DNA of 64,000 bases from Gnomoniopsis sp. IMI 355080 (taxonomy: Eukaryota; Ascomycota; Sordariomycetes; Diaporthales; Gnomoniaceae): NCBI GenBank assembly GCA_027946555.1, contig JAPEVC010000014.1:62001-126000 (forward strand), given 5' to 3'. Within the stretch, counting starts at the first letter, position 1; the number at the start of each line of letters is the position of its first letter. Positions 1 to 12,760 of this stretch are shown piece after piece. The position numbers were made by a program, and so were the translations under genes. The notes under the pieces are model-generated. The model had not been told where the DNA came from, searched no databases, and saw only the letters and a list, made by a program, of their open reading frames with translations.

Positions 1-1046
1 CGGTCTGACGAGGGCGCCCTCCTCCATGGGGTCGGGTGTGTTGCTACCTGCCATGGCAAGCATGGGTCAGGTTAAAAGTGCTACACTGCCCAACTCTTCT
101 TGACCGATGCCCAGCCGCTCCAGCCTGATTTGGAACAGGCAGGGTTGGAAAGTGACTGCGGATCCAGCGCAAGCGAGCAAATCCATCCGGGCCTTCACTG
201 GAAAGTGCGCCATCACCTCCGCTGTAGCCTGCTTCTCCGGCAGAATTGTTCATCTGATACCAGCTCTATTACAACGGTTCCAACAATGCATATTGGTGAA
301 CAGCACCAAGCTGTCAAGAGCGGGGAGCATCCCGGACATATCCGGCCGAGGGAAAGGGGCCCTGGGTGCGAAGGCCCCTGAAAGAGCAATGGAGGGGAAG
401 GGAAGAGCTCTGGACGTGGAAAGCGGGGTGCAGCAGGGCAAGGGCCAGGGGCGCTAGGAAGCAGTGGGGCGCTGGGACTGATGGGCAACAGTGGGGAACG
501 ACGACAGCCGTCCTTCGTCAGCCATCGCACCTTTTTATGGGGTAGGAGTGAAGGATCCGACGCCTAAAACCCAAAGCCCGCGACGGGGGGAGCGGGAGCT
601 AAAGGCGACGGAGACCAGGCGTAGATGTTATAGTGCAGCGCAATGTAAGCAGCATACAATCTTTGACTGCTGGATGTGGCCATTGTGCATGACTTGTCGG
701 TGAGGGTCCACTGGGTGAGGGTCCACTGCGTGCAAGACCTTCTGGGTCGCGTAGTGTCTCGCTTCACCTCCAAGACCTTTGTGCGGTCGCAAGCTCGCAG
801 AACGTTGTCCCGTGTGCTGTGAATCACATAGTCGGCCGAGAGAGTGCTTAGCGGCCATCAAGTCTCGGATCGCGTGCGTGATTGTCGCGTGAGTGGATGT
901 GGGTGTGGGGGAGGGGAAACAATCGGCTGAAACCGTGTAGCAGTGGCAGGCAGGCGCTATTTTACAAGCGTGCAGGGCCTCAACTGTAGGTCGGACCTCG
1001 TCCAGGTGCTGACTTTCATGACTGTTTGCGTTTCGTACGACTCTGC
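1..1046. other. intergenic, left edge
   Basis: No convincing gene. Only short overlapping ORFs without family resemblance occur. The stretch would include the 3' untranslated region of the minus-strand Ser-rich gene that ends at 1047. Confidence 0.5.
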
Positions 1047-2031
1047 TCACTTTTGTCGATGGAATCGAATTGGGGTACTTGCTCTGCAAGTTGACAACCT
1101 CCGTTCACTGGACCGTGAGGCTTCGAGACCGATTGGCAGCCAAACATTCCGCGCCAGGCAAGGAAAATGACGCGAAGACCAACGGCAGTAACCGAAGAAG
1201 GCCAAGGATAAGAGGGATCATGCATTGAACGTACCTCGAGTCTGGTTGGACTGAGAGCGACGAGTCCCGATGTCGCGAAGTAATGGATCCCCTGGGGCGA
1301 CCTTGGGGTAAACGTCCATTAGGCAACCGAAAGGTTAAGGATGTGGGAGAACTAGAACTGGAGTTTCGGGACCCACCAGCATTGAAGCTCGCGAAGCTCG
1401 AGCGTCCTGCGTCCGTAGCTCCATCATCCACTGACACAGATCCCCGCGGACTGACCAGTGTGGATGGTGTCTCGCTGGACACGGCTACATCCGAATCGTC
1501 CTGTGAATCTGACCGTTCTGGATGCGGTGCTCCGTTTACACCTTCTGTCTTGTCCGGGATCGAGAAGGAGATCTTGCCTGGCGGCGCACTATTAGGCGGA
1601 ACGGCGCCCGTCAACTGGTCAAGGGTGAAGTAGTCGGCGGCAGGAGATGCAGGGGATTTCTCGGGCTCCGCGCCGCCATTCGCGGGCTTCGACGGGACTT
1701 GCGTAGTAGGTGATATATCAGAGCCAGGGCTGGGATTTGATGGAGCTTCTAGATTTGTCGTCGAGGTTGGCTTCACGGCAGGTGGACTATCTGGAGCCGG
1801 GATGGGGCCGTTGTTGGTATTTGCGCTGGTGGTAGTGGTGTTGGCAGCCTTTTGGGATTCTCGACGCGCAGCTTCTTGCTGTACAAAAGACTCGCGGGCG
1901 ACCTGAGCTCGATATTCCTCAGCAGCGGCTTTTGCCTCTTTCTTGGTGCTCCTGTTGCTACTGCTTCTGCGCAGCGAAAGTGAGGAACTCTTGCGCTTCC
2001 ACTTCTGCGCAAGAGCTTTGGTCGCCTCCAT
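1047..2031 (-). CDS. uncharacterised Ser/Pro-rich basic protein, two exons
   Basis: Not a family I recognise. Proposed exons on the minus strand are 1235-2031 and 1047-1083, joined over a 151-nt intron (donor GTACGT, acceptor TTGCAG), giving 277 aa. The N-terminus is strongly basic and Ser-rich (about residues 1-40: KWKRKSSSLSLRRSSSNRS), followed by a short Ala/Glu-rich helix-like stretch (about 40-65). The rest is low-complexity Ser/Pro/Asn sequence, so the protein is probably largely disordered. I chose the ATG at 2031 over an in-frame ATG at 2220 because the upstream residues look like untranslated leader. The second exon adds only about 13 residues and is the weakest part of the model. 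Without it the frame reads on to about 1105. Confidence 0.5.
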
Positions 2032-5000
2032 CCTGACAGGCAGACAGTGGGTTATCGAGAATGGTGTTGGTGGGCATCGGAGGGTTGACCAACGGCGCAA
2101 ACGTGACGGCGAAGAGCTGGTTGTTGAGTGTTCGAGAGAGGAAGTGAGTTCGAGTTTGGTGTGATTGTTGGGCGGGCGGATGTTTGGAGAGGTGGCAGCC
2201 GTGTTGAGTTGGGCTACCATAGAAACAACGAGCTGAGTCCTTGCAGACTGTGTTTGGATTGCTAAAACTTAGTTTTGGCCCTAGTATGGAATTGGTGACA
2301 GCTGATTTACTGTTGTGCTCGACGATGGTACCCTGCGTCAACAAGGCTATATTGGACAATTGGAGGTCCCTTGATGAGTGGCTGTGCTAGTCCTTATGCT
2401 TCTGTATTTGGATTATTTGATCGAGGGTGAATAGACTTTGTGGTCTGTCGCATCGACGTTGAAATAACAGACAGCCTGCTTTGCACTGAGTTGCAAAATA
2501 AAAACAAACAAAAAAGGGGGCAGAAAAACAAAAAAAATGAATAGAACAAGAAAAAGTGAAGCTGTATTCTGTGCGCTGTGAAGCTATCGCATGCAAGACA
2601 CGAGGCACAGTTTGGTTAAGGTGGTCTGTTTGGTGATGTAATACACGGGCCTGATCTTAAACACGGAGAGTATTTGGGCGGGCGAAGTTTGAAGGTGGCA
2701 CAATATTCAGACCATGCTGGTATGAGAGAGAACGTGGCACTGATTTGTTTTTGCTGTTTGTAAGAAGAAGAAGGTCAGTTTTTGCAGAAATACAAAACAA
2801 AACAAAATGACTTCAGGGTGACGACGCGCACAGCCGCATGCCCAAGCTTTTTTTCTCTTGAAATTGCAAGTTGGCCTTGCTCTCATATATCCATCAAAAG
2901 GTCGACGGGCAACCTGGGTGAGTTGGTGAGCTACCAAAGCTTGCCCAGCATGGTATGGCGGTCAGGCCAGGCTCGGGCAGCAGGGGTACAAGAGCAATGT
3001 GTGCAATGTTCCTTCAAGGAAAAGAATAGGAGGAGGTCGGGCCAAGAGCCTTGTTCGACCAGGTATCTACCTAGGGTACCTAGGTACTTGGGTATCCTGC
3101 TTTTCTCTGCGTGCTCACTCACCTTCTTCCACTTTTGTGTAGACATAATTCCAAGGCACACCATACCTCTGGTGTGCTAGGGGCCAGTTATATATACTTA
3201 CCTACCTACCTATACTGGCTGCTACGGTTTGCCATCCCAAATTGGCCCCCTCCCCCAGGTCAACAGACAACTCCCATACACGGCATGCCTTGGCTGCTTG
3301 GCCCCTCCCGGAACCTCTCAGAATCGAACGGCTCTAGGTCGCCCGCAACAGCGTTACCAGTGTATACTGGGGAGTTGACTCGGTTGCAGACAACATTCGC
3401 GCGACTTCTCGTTGGTTCTGCCCGTCGAGCCAAGAGCCTCCGGTCCCTCAGCCAAGCAACGCCGGACTCATATGCCATGCAGCCACCCTGTCCCCTCCAC
3501 ACCTTTACCAGCCAGCGGGATGCAGACTAGAGTCACTGCCTCTGTAGATCGTGCTCGGCCATCCAACTTGACAACTCCTTGGAAATAGCCCGGGGGAATT
3601 CTATCCCGTAATTATTTCGATGTCTGGCGGCCCGGCTATGTAAAGTACTGTACTATATACTGCCTAGCTGATACCACCTGTGGATCTCGTCATCGACGCC
3701 CGAGGGCGGTCTGCTAGGCAGATACCAACGCCCAATACCCCCTGGCAATCCCAACGGCCACCCACGTCGATATATCAAATCAGCGTGATACAGGAGTCTC
3801 CTGTGCCGCAAAGCTTATCTACTGTACCTATGACCAAATCCAGAACACCATCTATATTTCCGACAAGTCGTGGGTCTGTCAGAGTCTGGTATTGGACATC
3901 TACACCCCCTCCAACTTGCTGCGACCGAGACACCGGCGTGCGGGAACTCCCTTGGTGCCACCAGCCTGCCAGCTTGCCGGGGACGCGAAGGTGGCATTCA
4001 CTACTTAGATAGGTATGGTATACAGCGATCCTCCAACAAGGGGCCAGGCACAGGCTGGACTGCTTTGTGTATTTGCTCAACGGCGGCCCACGCGCCGTGA
4101 CAGATGAGATCCAACCTCCCACGAGTTGACAGATCGAACGGTCTATCACTTCAACATCCATGCTCTGTGCGACACGACGTATGCAGGCCTTGCGGGATGA
4201 TGAAGAGCATATCGCCGTTCATGGCTTGGATACGATACGATACCTGTCCAACCGCCCTTGACCTGTCCATCTTGAACCCACTCAACGGTTCCTTCCTCAA
4301 AGCCTACATACATAAACGGGGAAAACTACATGAGGAAAGCCACCCATCAGAAAGATGACTTGCGCTTGGGGACATGTGAATGTGGACCCAGTCTCCCCAG
4401 ACGTCAAGTGGATCGTCCGGGAGAGCCGATGCCCCAGCCGGAGCTCCATCACCGCCTAAGTAAAACAACACAGTGAGCCTAATCATCGCAAATGGTCACC
4501 CTACATTGATCCGTTGTACTTGGCCCATGACCCATCACAGCCTCGACCTGTCCAGTACCCATTCCGCGCCAAGATCTGTGTGTATCGTGACGGACCGCTC
4601 CCGGCATGTCTAGTGTGAGTCAACATACATTCACCAGCAATCTAGCCCGCTGTCCAGCCGCTGTTGCTGCCCGCGTCCATTCATTCCCTTCTTAGTATCT
4701 ACGGTGATCCTTCATGTCTTCGACGTCATCTCCTTCAGAATCGCGAATTTACAAGAAATTACCCTCTGACTTTTCCTCCCTCCGATCCGAAATTCTCGTT
4801 TTCCGAGCGGAGGAACATTACCGACCAGGGAGGGCAAAGGCAGATCCCGCAAGATGCGGAGGGGAACGCGTTTCCCAATCACCGCATCGCTTGGCATATG
4901 CAGGCTTGCTTCAAACGATATCACTTCTCATGTCCTACCCCGGAATTTTGGCTACTAGTCAAGTGAAAAGGTGTGCACAGCGGTTGGGCAGAATTCGTAG

Positions 5001-5695
5001 GATGGATGGGCGGCCTCCCAACGGACATACTTGGTAGTAGATGGCCAAGGACGGGACAAGAACGCCAAAATGGCTTGTTTGGACAGGCACGAGTGAGTTA
5101 TTCCTGAATGCTGATTAGCAGATCATGTGAGCCTTCTTCCATGCACTTGCACGAGTTGGATACTATGTAGGTATGTATCACATCGGCACCTGTGGAAACG
5201 TGGCACGCCCTGGATTCACATGGTCTTGTGTGAATTACTGCCAAGTCTTTCTATCTCTCTAGCTTCCTCACCAGCGGTTGGAAGCGGTCCCATGGCTCGG
5301 GTGCAGAGACACTTCTGCACCGCCGTGGCGGACTGTTACATAGTACGTCCTGCCAAGCACTCGCTCCAGCCCAACAGGTTCCGTGATGCAGAACCAGTGT
5401 CCAAATCCGTGACTTTTTTTTCTCTCGTAAGACCAACGAACTCAGGCATCCCCAACATGTGTTTGGTGTTCGGTTCATATGCGCCGTCAGTCTCGTACGT
5501 TCGGCAGGAAGAACTCTAATTGTCCGAAACTTTTTCCACCGGCTCCTCCACACCCCTAAATCATCCTATTACCGGAACGCCTGTGCAATGCGGTTGACCT
5601 GTCTCTGTAACCGCGGTCCCTTCAACCCAATGAAGTAGGTACCAGTCAGAAAAGTCAACAATCGACATCATGAAGACATCGACCTAAAGAGCCCC
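2032..5695. other. long intergenic region
   Basis: About 3.7 kb with no supported gene. ORFs are all below about 140 codons, overlap on both strands and resemble nothing known. It holds a TACCTA/TAGGTA palindrome cluster at 3068-3087. The left part should carry the promoter of the Ser-rich gene, and the right part the 3' end of eIF3l. Confidence 0.5.
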
Positions 5696-7355
5696 TCAAG
5701 CGTACGTGCGGCTAAGGTTGCGTAGGTACCAGTCCACCAACTTGCGACCGACCTTGGCTTCCGAAATGTGAATGAGGTCCTATAGAGTGTCCATCAGCAC
5801 CAAAGCGCCAAGAATAATCATGTACAGTGTCGTGTCATCACAAGGGAGTTGGGAAAATACTTACACCCTCCAAAGCATAATCCAAATCGCTGACGTTGAC
5901 CATTTCGCCATCGAGCAAGCCACGCTGCTCAGTCCAGCGCAATTGCTTGGTGCGCTGCTTTGTCACCAGTAGCCAAGAGCGGAGCTCCTCAGGTTGCACC
6001 TCGAGGAAGCCAGCCAGCTTCTTCAGGTCCATAGTTGTGTACAGGCGCAGGTAGGACTTGACAGTAGGGCTCCACATGTTGGTCTTGACCTCGTCCATGA
6101 AGACAGACAAGTGGTGGTCCTTGGGGTCGATGTTGGCCTCTGGGTTGTCAAAGTCTGGGGGCACGGGGGAGATGAAGTTGGGGCAGGCGTTCTTGAACAG
6201 CTCCTCAAAGATGGGCAGGGACTCGGGTCCACCGCGCTGCAACTTCAGCAGCTGGTCACCGTACTTCTCACGCAAGGCCGTGTGGATGGTGTCGTCCAGG
6301 CGAGTGGGTTGGAAGGCGACGCAGATAGCGATCAGGGCCAACATTTGGTCGTTCTTCTTGCTGATGTTATCGTACTGTGCGTTCTTTCCTTGGAAGTTCT
6401 TGGTCCGTCTATTTGTACGTGGTTAGGATATTTGTCACGAGTCAGCTGGGAGCGACATCAAACTTACGAGACGTAGACGAGAATGTGGCTGAACATCCGG
6501 ATGGCATCGGCGTAGCGGCGCATCATCATATAAGAGAAACCCACATAGTAGTAGGTAGTGAAGTGGGCGTTCATGACACGGGCGAACATGGCCTTCTTGT
6601 TGAGCTCAATGTCGTCGAGGGTCTTGAGAGCGAGACTAAAGTCACCGAGCAGACAGTGGACGCGCAGGAGTCCAATGATGGAGAAGTATCCAAGCATGCG
6701 GTAAAGGCTCTTGGTGCCATACTCGCCAGCAACGGCCATGGGGTCCTCATTACGGCGCCCAGCAGCAAGCTGCTCTGTGATGTTGGATCGCTGGATCAAG
6801 GAGTAGAGAACGTTGAGGACGCTGTAGCAGCCCCAGGTGTTTGGGTTGTCCCGTAGGATCTGAAGCTCCTCGTCGTTGTTGTTTTGTCTTGCGAGTCGCA
6901 TGCGGTAGGACGAGAAGGAATTGAATTGGTAGATGAACTCATCGATGACATCCCAAGCCCAGTAGTACTTTGTACGCCGGTTAGCATTGTTCGGGAGCTG
7001 TCTTTGTGATTGTGCATAGCGGGGGTGGGGGTGGAGCCAGGCTACTCACGGAAGGAGGCTCGAGGTCGACAGGGCCCTCTGAGTTGAGGATGAAATGGAA
7101 CAAGCTGCAGTAGGCATCGTAGCTCTGGAACTTGACATCGAGAGGTGCCGAGAAGTCGAGGGGTTGAGCGGCGGCGGCAAGTCGTCCTTGGATATCGTCG
7201 GTCTGCTGAGCCATGGTCAAAGAGTTGACCTGCTCCAGCTCCATGCCATCCTCATACTGGACCTGCTCCTGGTAATCGGCGACCAGGGCTTCCTCCTCCA
7301 CATCGCTGTCGTCGAGCGCTCGCGCAGGAGCTGCACCGTTCTGGTAGGTGGCCAT
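5696..7355 (-). CDS. eukaryotic translation initiation factor 3 subunit L (eIF3l), four exons
   Basis: Subunit of the eIF3 complex, which helps recruit mRNA and initiator tRNA to the 40S subunit in the cytoplasm. Exons on the minus strand: 7050-7355, 6468-6967, 5865-6408 and 5696-5779. Introns of 82, 59 and 85 nt have GTGAGT, GTAAGT and GTAAGT donors. The product is 477 aa, the usual length for the family. Diagnostic family blocks are YYWAWDVIDEFIYQF just after exon 1, a central helical region (GTKSLYRMLGYFSIIGLLRVHC), RTKNFQGKNAQYDNISKK across the exon 2/3 join, and a PCI-type C-terminal half ending LDYALEG/DLIHISEAKVGRKLVDWYL across the last join. The N-terminus is acidic. The start is the first ATG of the frame. 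The gene is divergent from EFL1, with 716 bp between the two ATGs. Confidence 0.96.
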
Positions 7356-8071
7356 ATTGCGATCGGGTGGGTTGTGGTGGCCGATGGTGATGGCGTCGTT
7401 AGGTGGGTGGTAGAGATTTCGGCCCCGTCAGAAAATCTGGGTTGGATTTGTGCGAGATTTAGCGGATAAGCGCAAAGCCTCGTTACACGAATGTGCTACT
7501 GGGGAAGGCCTTTGTTCGTGGATTGGGCCGAGCCCAAAGTAGCAAACCGTGTGAGGCACTCTGAAGATCGAGTGCTGTAAGCTTTCTAAGGAGATATGGG
7601 AATGATGATGTCTTTATTCCTTTTTGTTTTCTTTTCTTGGGTGCGCTGATGATGTTTGCAGAGGGATTTCCTTACTGTGCTCGAGGTTCTGGGTAAGATG
7701 GTGGGGCACAGATTAAATGTTAGCAAGACGGACACTGCTTAGCCGCTAACAGTAACTGGCGAGTTGAAAAGTCAACCTTGCGAAGACTAGCCCGCCGAAT
7801 GGCATAACACTGTCCTCTTGCATACCTGGAGACTGTCCCAGATTGCAAGGGTGACCCAAGTATCTCTTCAGACTCGGTCATTTCTTCCAACGATGGCTCA
7901 TTCTGATGATATAAAACCCCAGTGTCGCTTCTTGAGACCACTTCGCCGCCCATTTCTCTTCATATCCTGATTTCCATAGATATTAACTTGATACCCCTAG
8001 AATACTGCCATCATCCCCCTGGCAAATTTTCAAGAGAACCCTTTTTTTTTTTCATTTACCGTACTCTCAAA
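7356..8071. promoter_or_regulatory. shared divergent promoter region between eIF3l and EFL1
   Basis: The 716 bp between the ATGs of two oppositely transcribed translation genes must hold both 5' ends. A TATA-like TATAAAA lies at 7910-7916, 156 nt upstream of the EFL1 start. A T-rich tract (about 8042-8052) sits just before the EFL1 ATG. No gene is seen in it. Confidence 0.6.
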
Positions 8072-11000
8072 ATGCCGGTCGTCAGTCCTGAAAAGCTGGC
8101 AAAACTTCAGCAACACGCTGACGACGTCCGCAATGTAAGTCACGACAAGCCACTGCCTGTCTTTTAGAACAAGTCTTGAACTAAGTGTCTCAGATCTGTA
8201 TTCTCGCACACGTCGACCATGGCAAAACATCCCTCACAGATGCTCTTCTCGCCACAAATGGCATCATTTCACCCAAGCTCGCCGGCAAGGTGCGCTATCT
8301 AGATTCACGCCCGGATGAGCAGCAGCGTGGAATCACCATGGAGTCTTCGGCCATATCTCTCTACTTCAGCATGTTGCGGAGATCCAGTCCAGACGCTGAT
8401 CCTGTGGCCAAGGAGTATCTCATCAACCTCATCGACTCCCCAGGCCACATCGACTTTAGCAGCGAGGTGTCAACCGCATCCCGACTTTGTGACGGAGCCG
8501 TGGTATTGGTCGATGCTGTGGAGGGTGTTTGCAGTCAAACAGTCACAGTCCTGCGACAGACCTGGGAGGAGAAGCTGAAGCCTTTGCTCGTCATTAATAA
8601 AATGGACCGACTCATCACAGAGCTGAAAATGACGCCAAACGAAGCATACGTGCACCTCAGCAAACTTCTCGAACAGGTGAATGCCGTACTTGGAAGCTTT
8701 TTCCAGGGCGAGCGTATGGAAGAGGACCTGAATTGGCGGGAGAGGATGGATCAGAGGGTTCAGGCCGCAGCGGCCAAAGAAGTTCAGCTGTCTGACCAGC
8801 AGAACGACTCTGGTGAATTGCAGTTTGAAGAAAGAGATGACGAGGATCTCTACTTCGCACCCGAGAAAAACAATGTCATATTTGGCAGCGCCATCGACGG
8901 CTGGGCTTTCACTGTCCGTCAATTTGCATCACTGTACGAAAAGAAGCTGGGCATCAAACGAAATAGCCTCGAGAAAGTATTGTGGGGAAATTTTTATCTG
9001 GATCCCAAAACCAAGAAGGTTTTGGGTCAAAAGCACTTGAGAGGTCGAAACCTGAAGCCGTTGTTCGTACAGCTCGTCCTCGAGCAAGTATGGGCAGTAT
9101 ACTCAGCAACGACTGGAGGAGATAGCGGCAAGGGAGATCCAGTCATGCTGGAGAAGATCACCAAGTCCCTTAACCTCACCATACCGAAACACATATTAAA
9201 CTCAAGAGATCCTCGAACCTTACTCACAGCCGTGTTTTCTGCTTGGCTGCCAGTCTCTGTCGCTATGCTCGTCTCCGTCGTCGAGTCTCTCCCCTCGCCT
9301 CGTTCCGCACAAGCAGAACGCTTACCGGAAATGCTCGACGAGTCACCGGGAGGAGAACACATCGCTCCGGAGGTCCGTGATGCAATGGTCAATTTCAAGC
9401 AGGCAAAAGCCGACCCTGTGGTCGTATACATCAGTAAGATGGTCTCCATACCGGAAAGCGAGATGCCCCAGAACAAACGTCGGGGCCAACTCAGTCCAGA
9501 AGAAGCCAGGGAGATGGCTAGGAAGAAGAGAGCGGAGGCTGCACGGGCACAGGCAGCCGTAGAAAACCGTGGACCAGTGGACGACCTTGCCCAGGCGCTT
9601 GATAGCGCTACTTTGGACGACAATGAAGCCGATGATGAGTCTGAGAGGCAGGAAAAATTTGAGCCTGAGCACCTCATCGGCTTCGCCCGTATTTACTCCG
9701 GCACTTTATCTGTAGGCGACGAGGTCTACGTTCTGCCACCGAAATTCTCCCCGACAAATCCTCATCACCAACCCGCCCCAAAGAAAGTCCCCGTCACGGC
9801 ATTGTACATGCTCATGGGACGCAATCTGGGGAGTCTGGACAGCGTGCCAGCTGGTGTCGTCTTTGGCATCGGCGGTCTCGACGGTGCCGGCATTCTCAAG
9901 TCTGGAACTCTCTGCTCGCAGCTAGATGGAGCCGTCAATCTTGCTGGAGTGGCCAATCTGGGCGGCAAGCCGATTGTCAGAGTCGCACTAGAGCCTGTCA
10001 ACCCCGCAGACCTCGATAAGATGATCGAGGGCCTCAAGCTTCTTGTGCACGCCGATGCCTGCGCCGAATATGAGCAGTTCTCTAGTGGAGAGCATGTCTT
10101 GCTGACGGCTGGTGAGTTGCATCTCGAGAGATGTCTCACAGATCTTCGCGAGCGCTTCGCTCGGTGCGAGATCCAGGCAGGCGAACCGATTGTGCCATAC
10201 AAGGAGACCATTGTTCGGGCCGAGGAGATGAAGCCGCCCGCGAACAAGGAGCTGGGCCGAGGTGGCATCGTTGGCGTGACAAGCTCCAAGCAAGTCACTT
10301 TGACGCTCAGGGTGCGCCCTTTGCCTGCTGAGGTCACTGAATTCCTCGGAAAGAATGCGGGCGCTATCAAGCATCTCTATGCCAAAAAGGCTGCTTCCAC
10401 CAGCAAGGAAGCAGAGGAAGTTTCCACAAACGAGCAAGATAGTGATGATGGTAGCATTGATGACGACAACGACATCTCAGAGGCCAAGAGCCTTTCAGTG
10501 GAAGATCTCAAGAAGGATTTGAAGAAAGTTCTTGAAGTTGGCAAGGGGCGTGAGCCTTTCAAGAACATCATCGACAACATCGCAGCTTTTGGTCCCCGCC
10601 GCACAGGCCCCAACCTCCTCATCGACGCCACTAAGGAAGGCTGTCTGCCCAAGGCATTCGAGACAGACAGCAGCACCAACAACACTAGCCCTGAGGCCAA
10701 TGAGAAGTTGGCAGGCCGCCACTTATCCGACAAAATCACTTACGCCTTCCAGCTTGCGACGGCTCAAGGACCATTGTGCCACGAACCAGTACAAGGCATC
10801 GCAGTGTTCATTGAGGACGTCGTGATTGCTGCAGATGAGGAAGCATCGGTCCGAGGAAATCTGGCCCAGTTGACGGGCGAAGTCATCAAGACGGTGCAGC
10901 AGGCCATATACAAGGGCTTCCTCGACTGGTCGCCGCGGTTGATGCTCGCTATGTATTCTTGCGAGATTCAAGCAAGCAGTTAGTCCCCCTTGCCTTCCCC

Positions 11001-11430
11001 CTGTATTTCTCAATTATCCCGCAGAGTTGAAGCTGATGTCTTACTAGCTGAGGTGCTTGGCCGCGTATACGACGTTCTAACACGCCGCCGTGGCCGCGTT
11101 CTCTCCGAGGCCATGAATGAAGGCACCCCCTTTTTCACGATCCAATCCCTCGTCCCCGTAGCCGAGTCCTTCGGTTTCGCAGACGATATGCGCAAGCGCA
11201 CGTCGGGCGCCGCGCAGCCGCAGCTCATTTTTGCGGGATTCGAGATTCTCGACGAGGACCCATTCTGGGTGCCGTTCACAGAGGAGCAGATGGAGGATCT
11301 AGGCGAGTTCGGTGACAAGGAGAATGTGGCTAAGCGGTACATGGACAAAGTTAGGAGGAAGAAGGGCATGTTGGTCGAGGGACGGACCGTAGCTGTCAAT
11401 GCGGAAAAACAGAAGACCTTGAAGAGGTAG
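8072..11430 (+). CDS. EFL1: ribosome assembly GTPase EFL1 (Ria1), elongation factor 2-like
   Basis: Cytoplasmic EF-2-like GTPase that acts with Sdo1/SBDS to evict Tif6 (eIF6) from late pre-60S subunits. Exons are 8072-8134, 8194-10978 and 11048-11430. Introns are 8135-8193 (GTAAGT..CAG) and 10979-11047 (GTTAGT..TAG). The 1076-aa length fits the family. The G domain is clear: AHVDHGKTSL at about residues 26-35 (P-loop), DSPGH, and NKMD for guanine specificity. Switch I carries RGITMESS. The variable insert typical of EFL1 rather than eEF2 is present as acidic/basic low-complexity stretches around 9470-9660 and 10390-10530. The C-terminal block has GRGRVLSEAMNEGTPFF-like and FGFADDMRKRTSGAAQPQL sequence. 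The second intron restores the conserved CEIQASTEVLGRVY join, which supports the model. Intron 1 falls just before the P-loop. Confidence 0.96.
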
Positions 11431-11776
11431 ATATTGGGATTCGTCAGCGAGTGATGATTCTGGAGGTTTTCCGACCAATCTGTTCCCATCGTCTTATAAC
11501 GCATTCATTGGCATCATGATCCGCAAGCCATCTTGACCATCATCTCTGGCCCTCGCACGAAGAGTACTCTGCATCGCAAATTCCCAAATCTTTTCCAGCT
11601 CACTCATCTTCGTCATAGTCCTCCGCCGAAACAAAGAGAGCAGCCATATCTCGCTCCTCCGAGTAGGTTGACCTATTCCATCTTCCGTGTACCAAGTCTG
11701 ATAATCGGCATTTTAGCAAGGCAATCGCGATGGTCGCGGGAACACGAGCAGGAACAGCATGTTGACCTGCCGCCGT
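11431..11776. other. convergent intergenic between EFL1 and aquaporin
   Basis: 346 bp between the stop codons of two converging genes. It should hold both polyadenylation regions. No ORF of interest. Confidence 0.6.
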
Positions 11777-12760
11777 CTAGGACAGGAGGGGCTCTCTCTC
11801 GTTGTCGTTGCCGTTCTCCTCATTCTCGGCTTGCAAAAGCTTGATGAACTTGTAGAAAACCGCGGCGATGGTGGCACCTGATGCAGAAAGGTCAGCACGG
11901 TCATGCTCTGTAGGGCAGGTCTCGGGCTGGGGAGACGGGGAAACTGACCAAGCAGAGGTCCAACCCAGTAGATCCAGTGAGTAGCACCGAAGTCCAGGGC
12001 AATCAGATCGGGACCAAATGTCCTGGCTGGGTTGAGGGAACCACCTGTGTAGTAGATACCAGGCAACCTGTAGCATGTCAGCTACAATACACCACATAAA
12101 CAGTCACATCAGGCGGCAGCACGTACTCAGCCACAAACAAGGCAAAGCCAATGACCAACGCTGCCAAAGCATTGCCCTCATGCTTTTCAACAGCCATGAA
12201 GTAAATTGCTAGCATCAGCTGCATAGTCAAGAGAGTCTCGATCAACAAGCCCTGGATCGAGGAGGCTCCATGGCCCAACTTCGTCTGGATCACATAGGTA
12301 CCAGGGAAGATGATCTTCACAAGGGCAGACGCGACCACTGCACCGAGGACTTGGCCGATGGCAAGGAAGATGCCCTTAAGCCAGGCGACTTTGCCGATGA
12401 GACACATGCCTAGTGTCACCTAGCACAACAACGTCAGCGGGAGGGGAAGTTGAAAATGTTGGGGCTCATGGGGGTCCGAGGAGCTGTTGTACATACAGCG
12501 GGGTTGAACAGTCCACCGCTGACGCGCGCGAAGATGGAGACATTGACGGCGAGGGAGAAACCAAAAGCCAGAGAGATATAGAGCAGCTGTGTGAGGTTGA
12601 TGTCGCCAGGGTGGATGTCGTCGCCGGCGTGGGAGGTATCCGAGTTGGCAACCTGCGCAGCCGAGAGGGCCATGAGGAGGAAGAGGAACGTGCCTACAAA
12701 CTCTCCAGAGATCTCAACGGCATGGAGCCGAAGCTGCTTGACAAGGGCGTTGGGTGCCAT
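11777..12760 (-). CDS. aquaporin (major intrinsic protein), four exons
   Basis: Membrane water channel of the MIP family. Exons on the minus strand: 12497-12760, 12127-12419, 11949-12067 and 11777-11877, giving 258 aa. Both NPA half-helix motifs are present. The first (GGLFNPA, residues 86-88) is the last thing encoded by exon 1, and the second ([13 protein letters not shown]) is in exon 3. The residue after NPAR is Thr rather than the Asp common in aquaglyceroporins, so an orthodox water channel is more likely than a glycerol facilitator. Six hydrophobic segments can be followed. Both cytoplasmic tails are short, and the C-terminus is Glu/Asn-rich ([16 protein letters not shown]) with a terminal PLL. 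An in-frame ATG at 12916 would add 52 residues of non-membrane sequence. The ATG at 12760 is preferred because it places TM1 near the N-terminus. All four joins are in phase. Confidence 0.94.

Noticed and set aside
9027..9677. 216-codon minus-strand ORF, and another at 9765-10370
   Set aside because: Both lie antisense inside EFL1 and show no motif.
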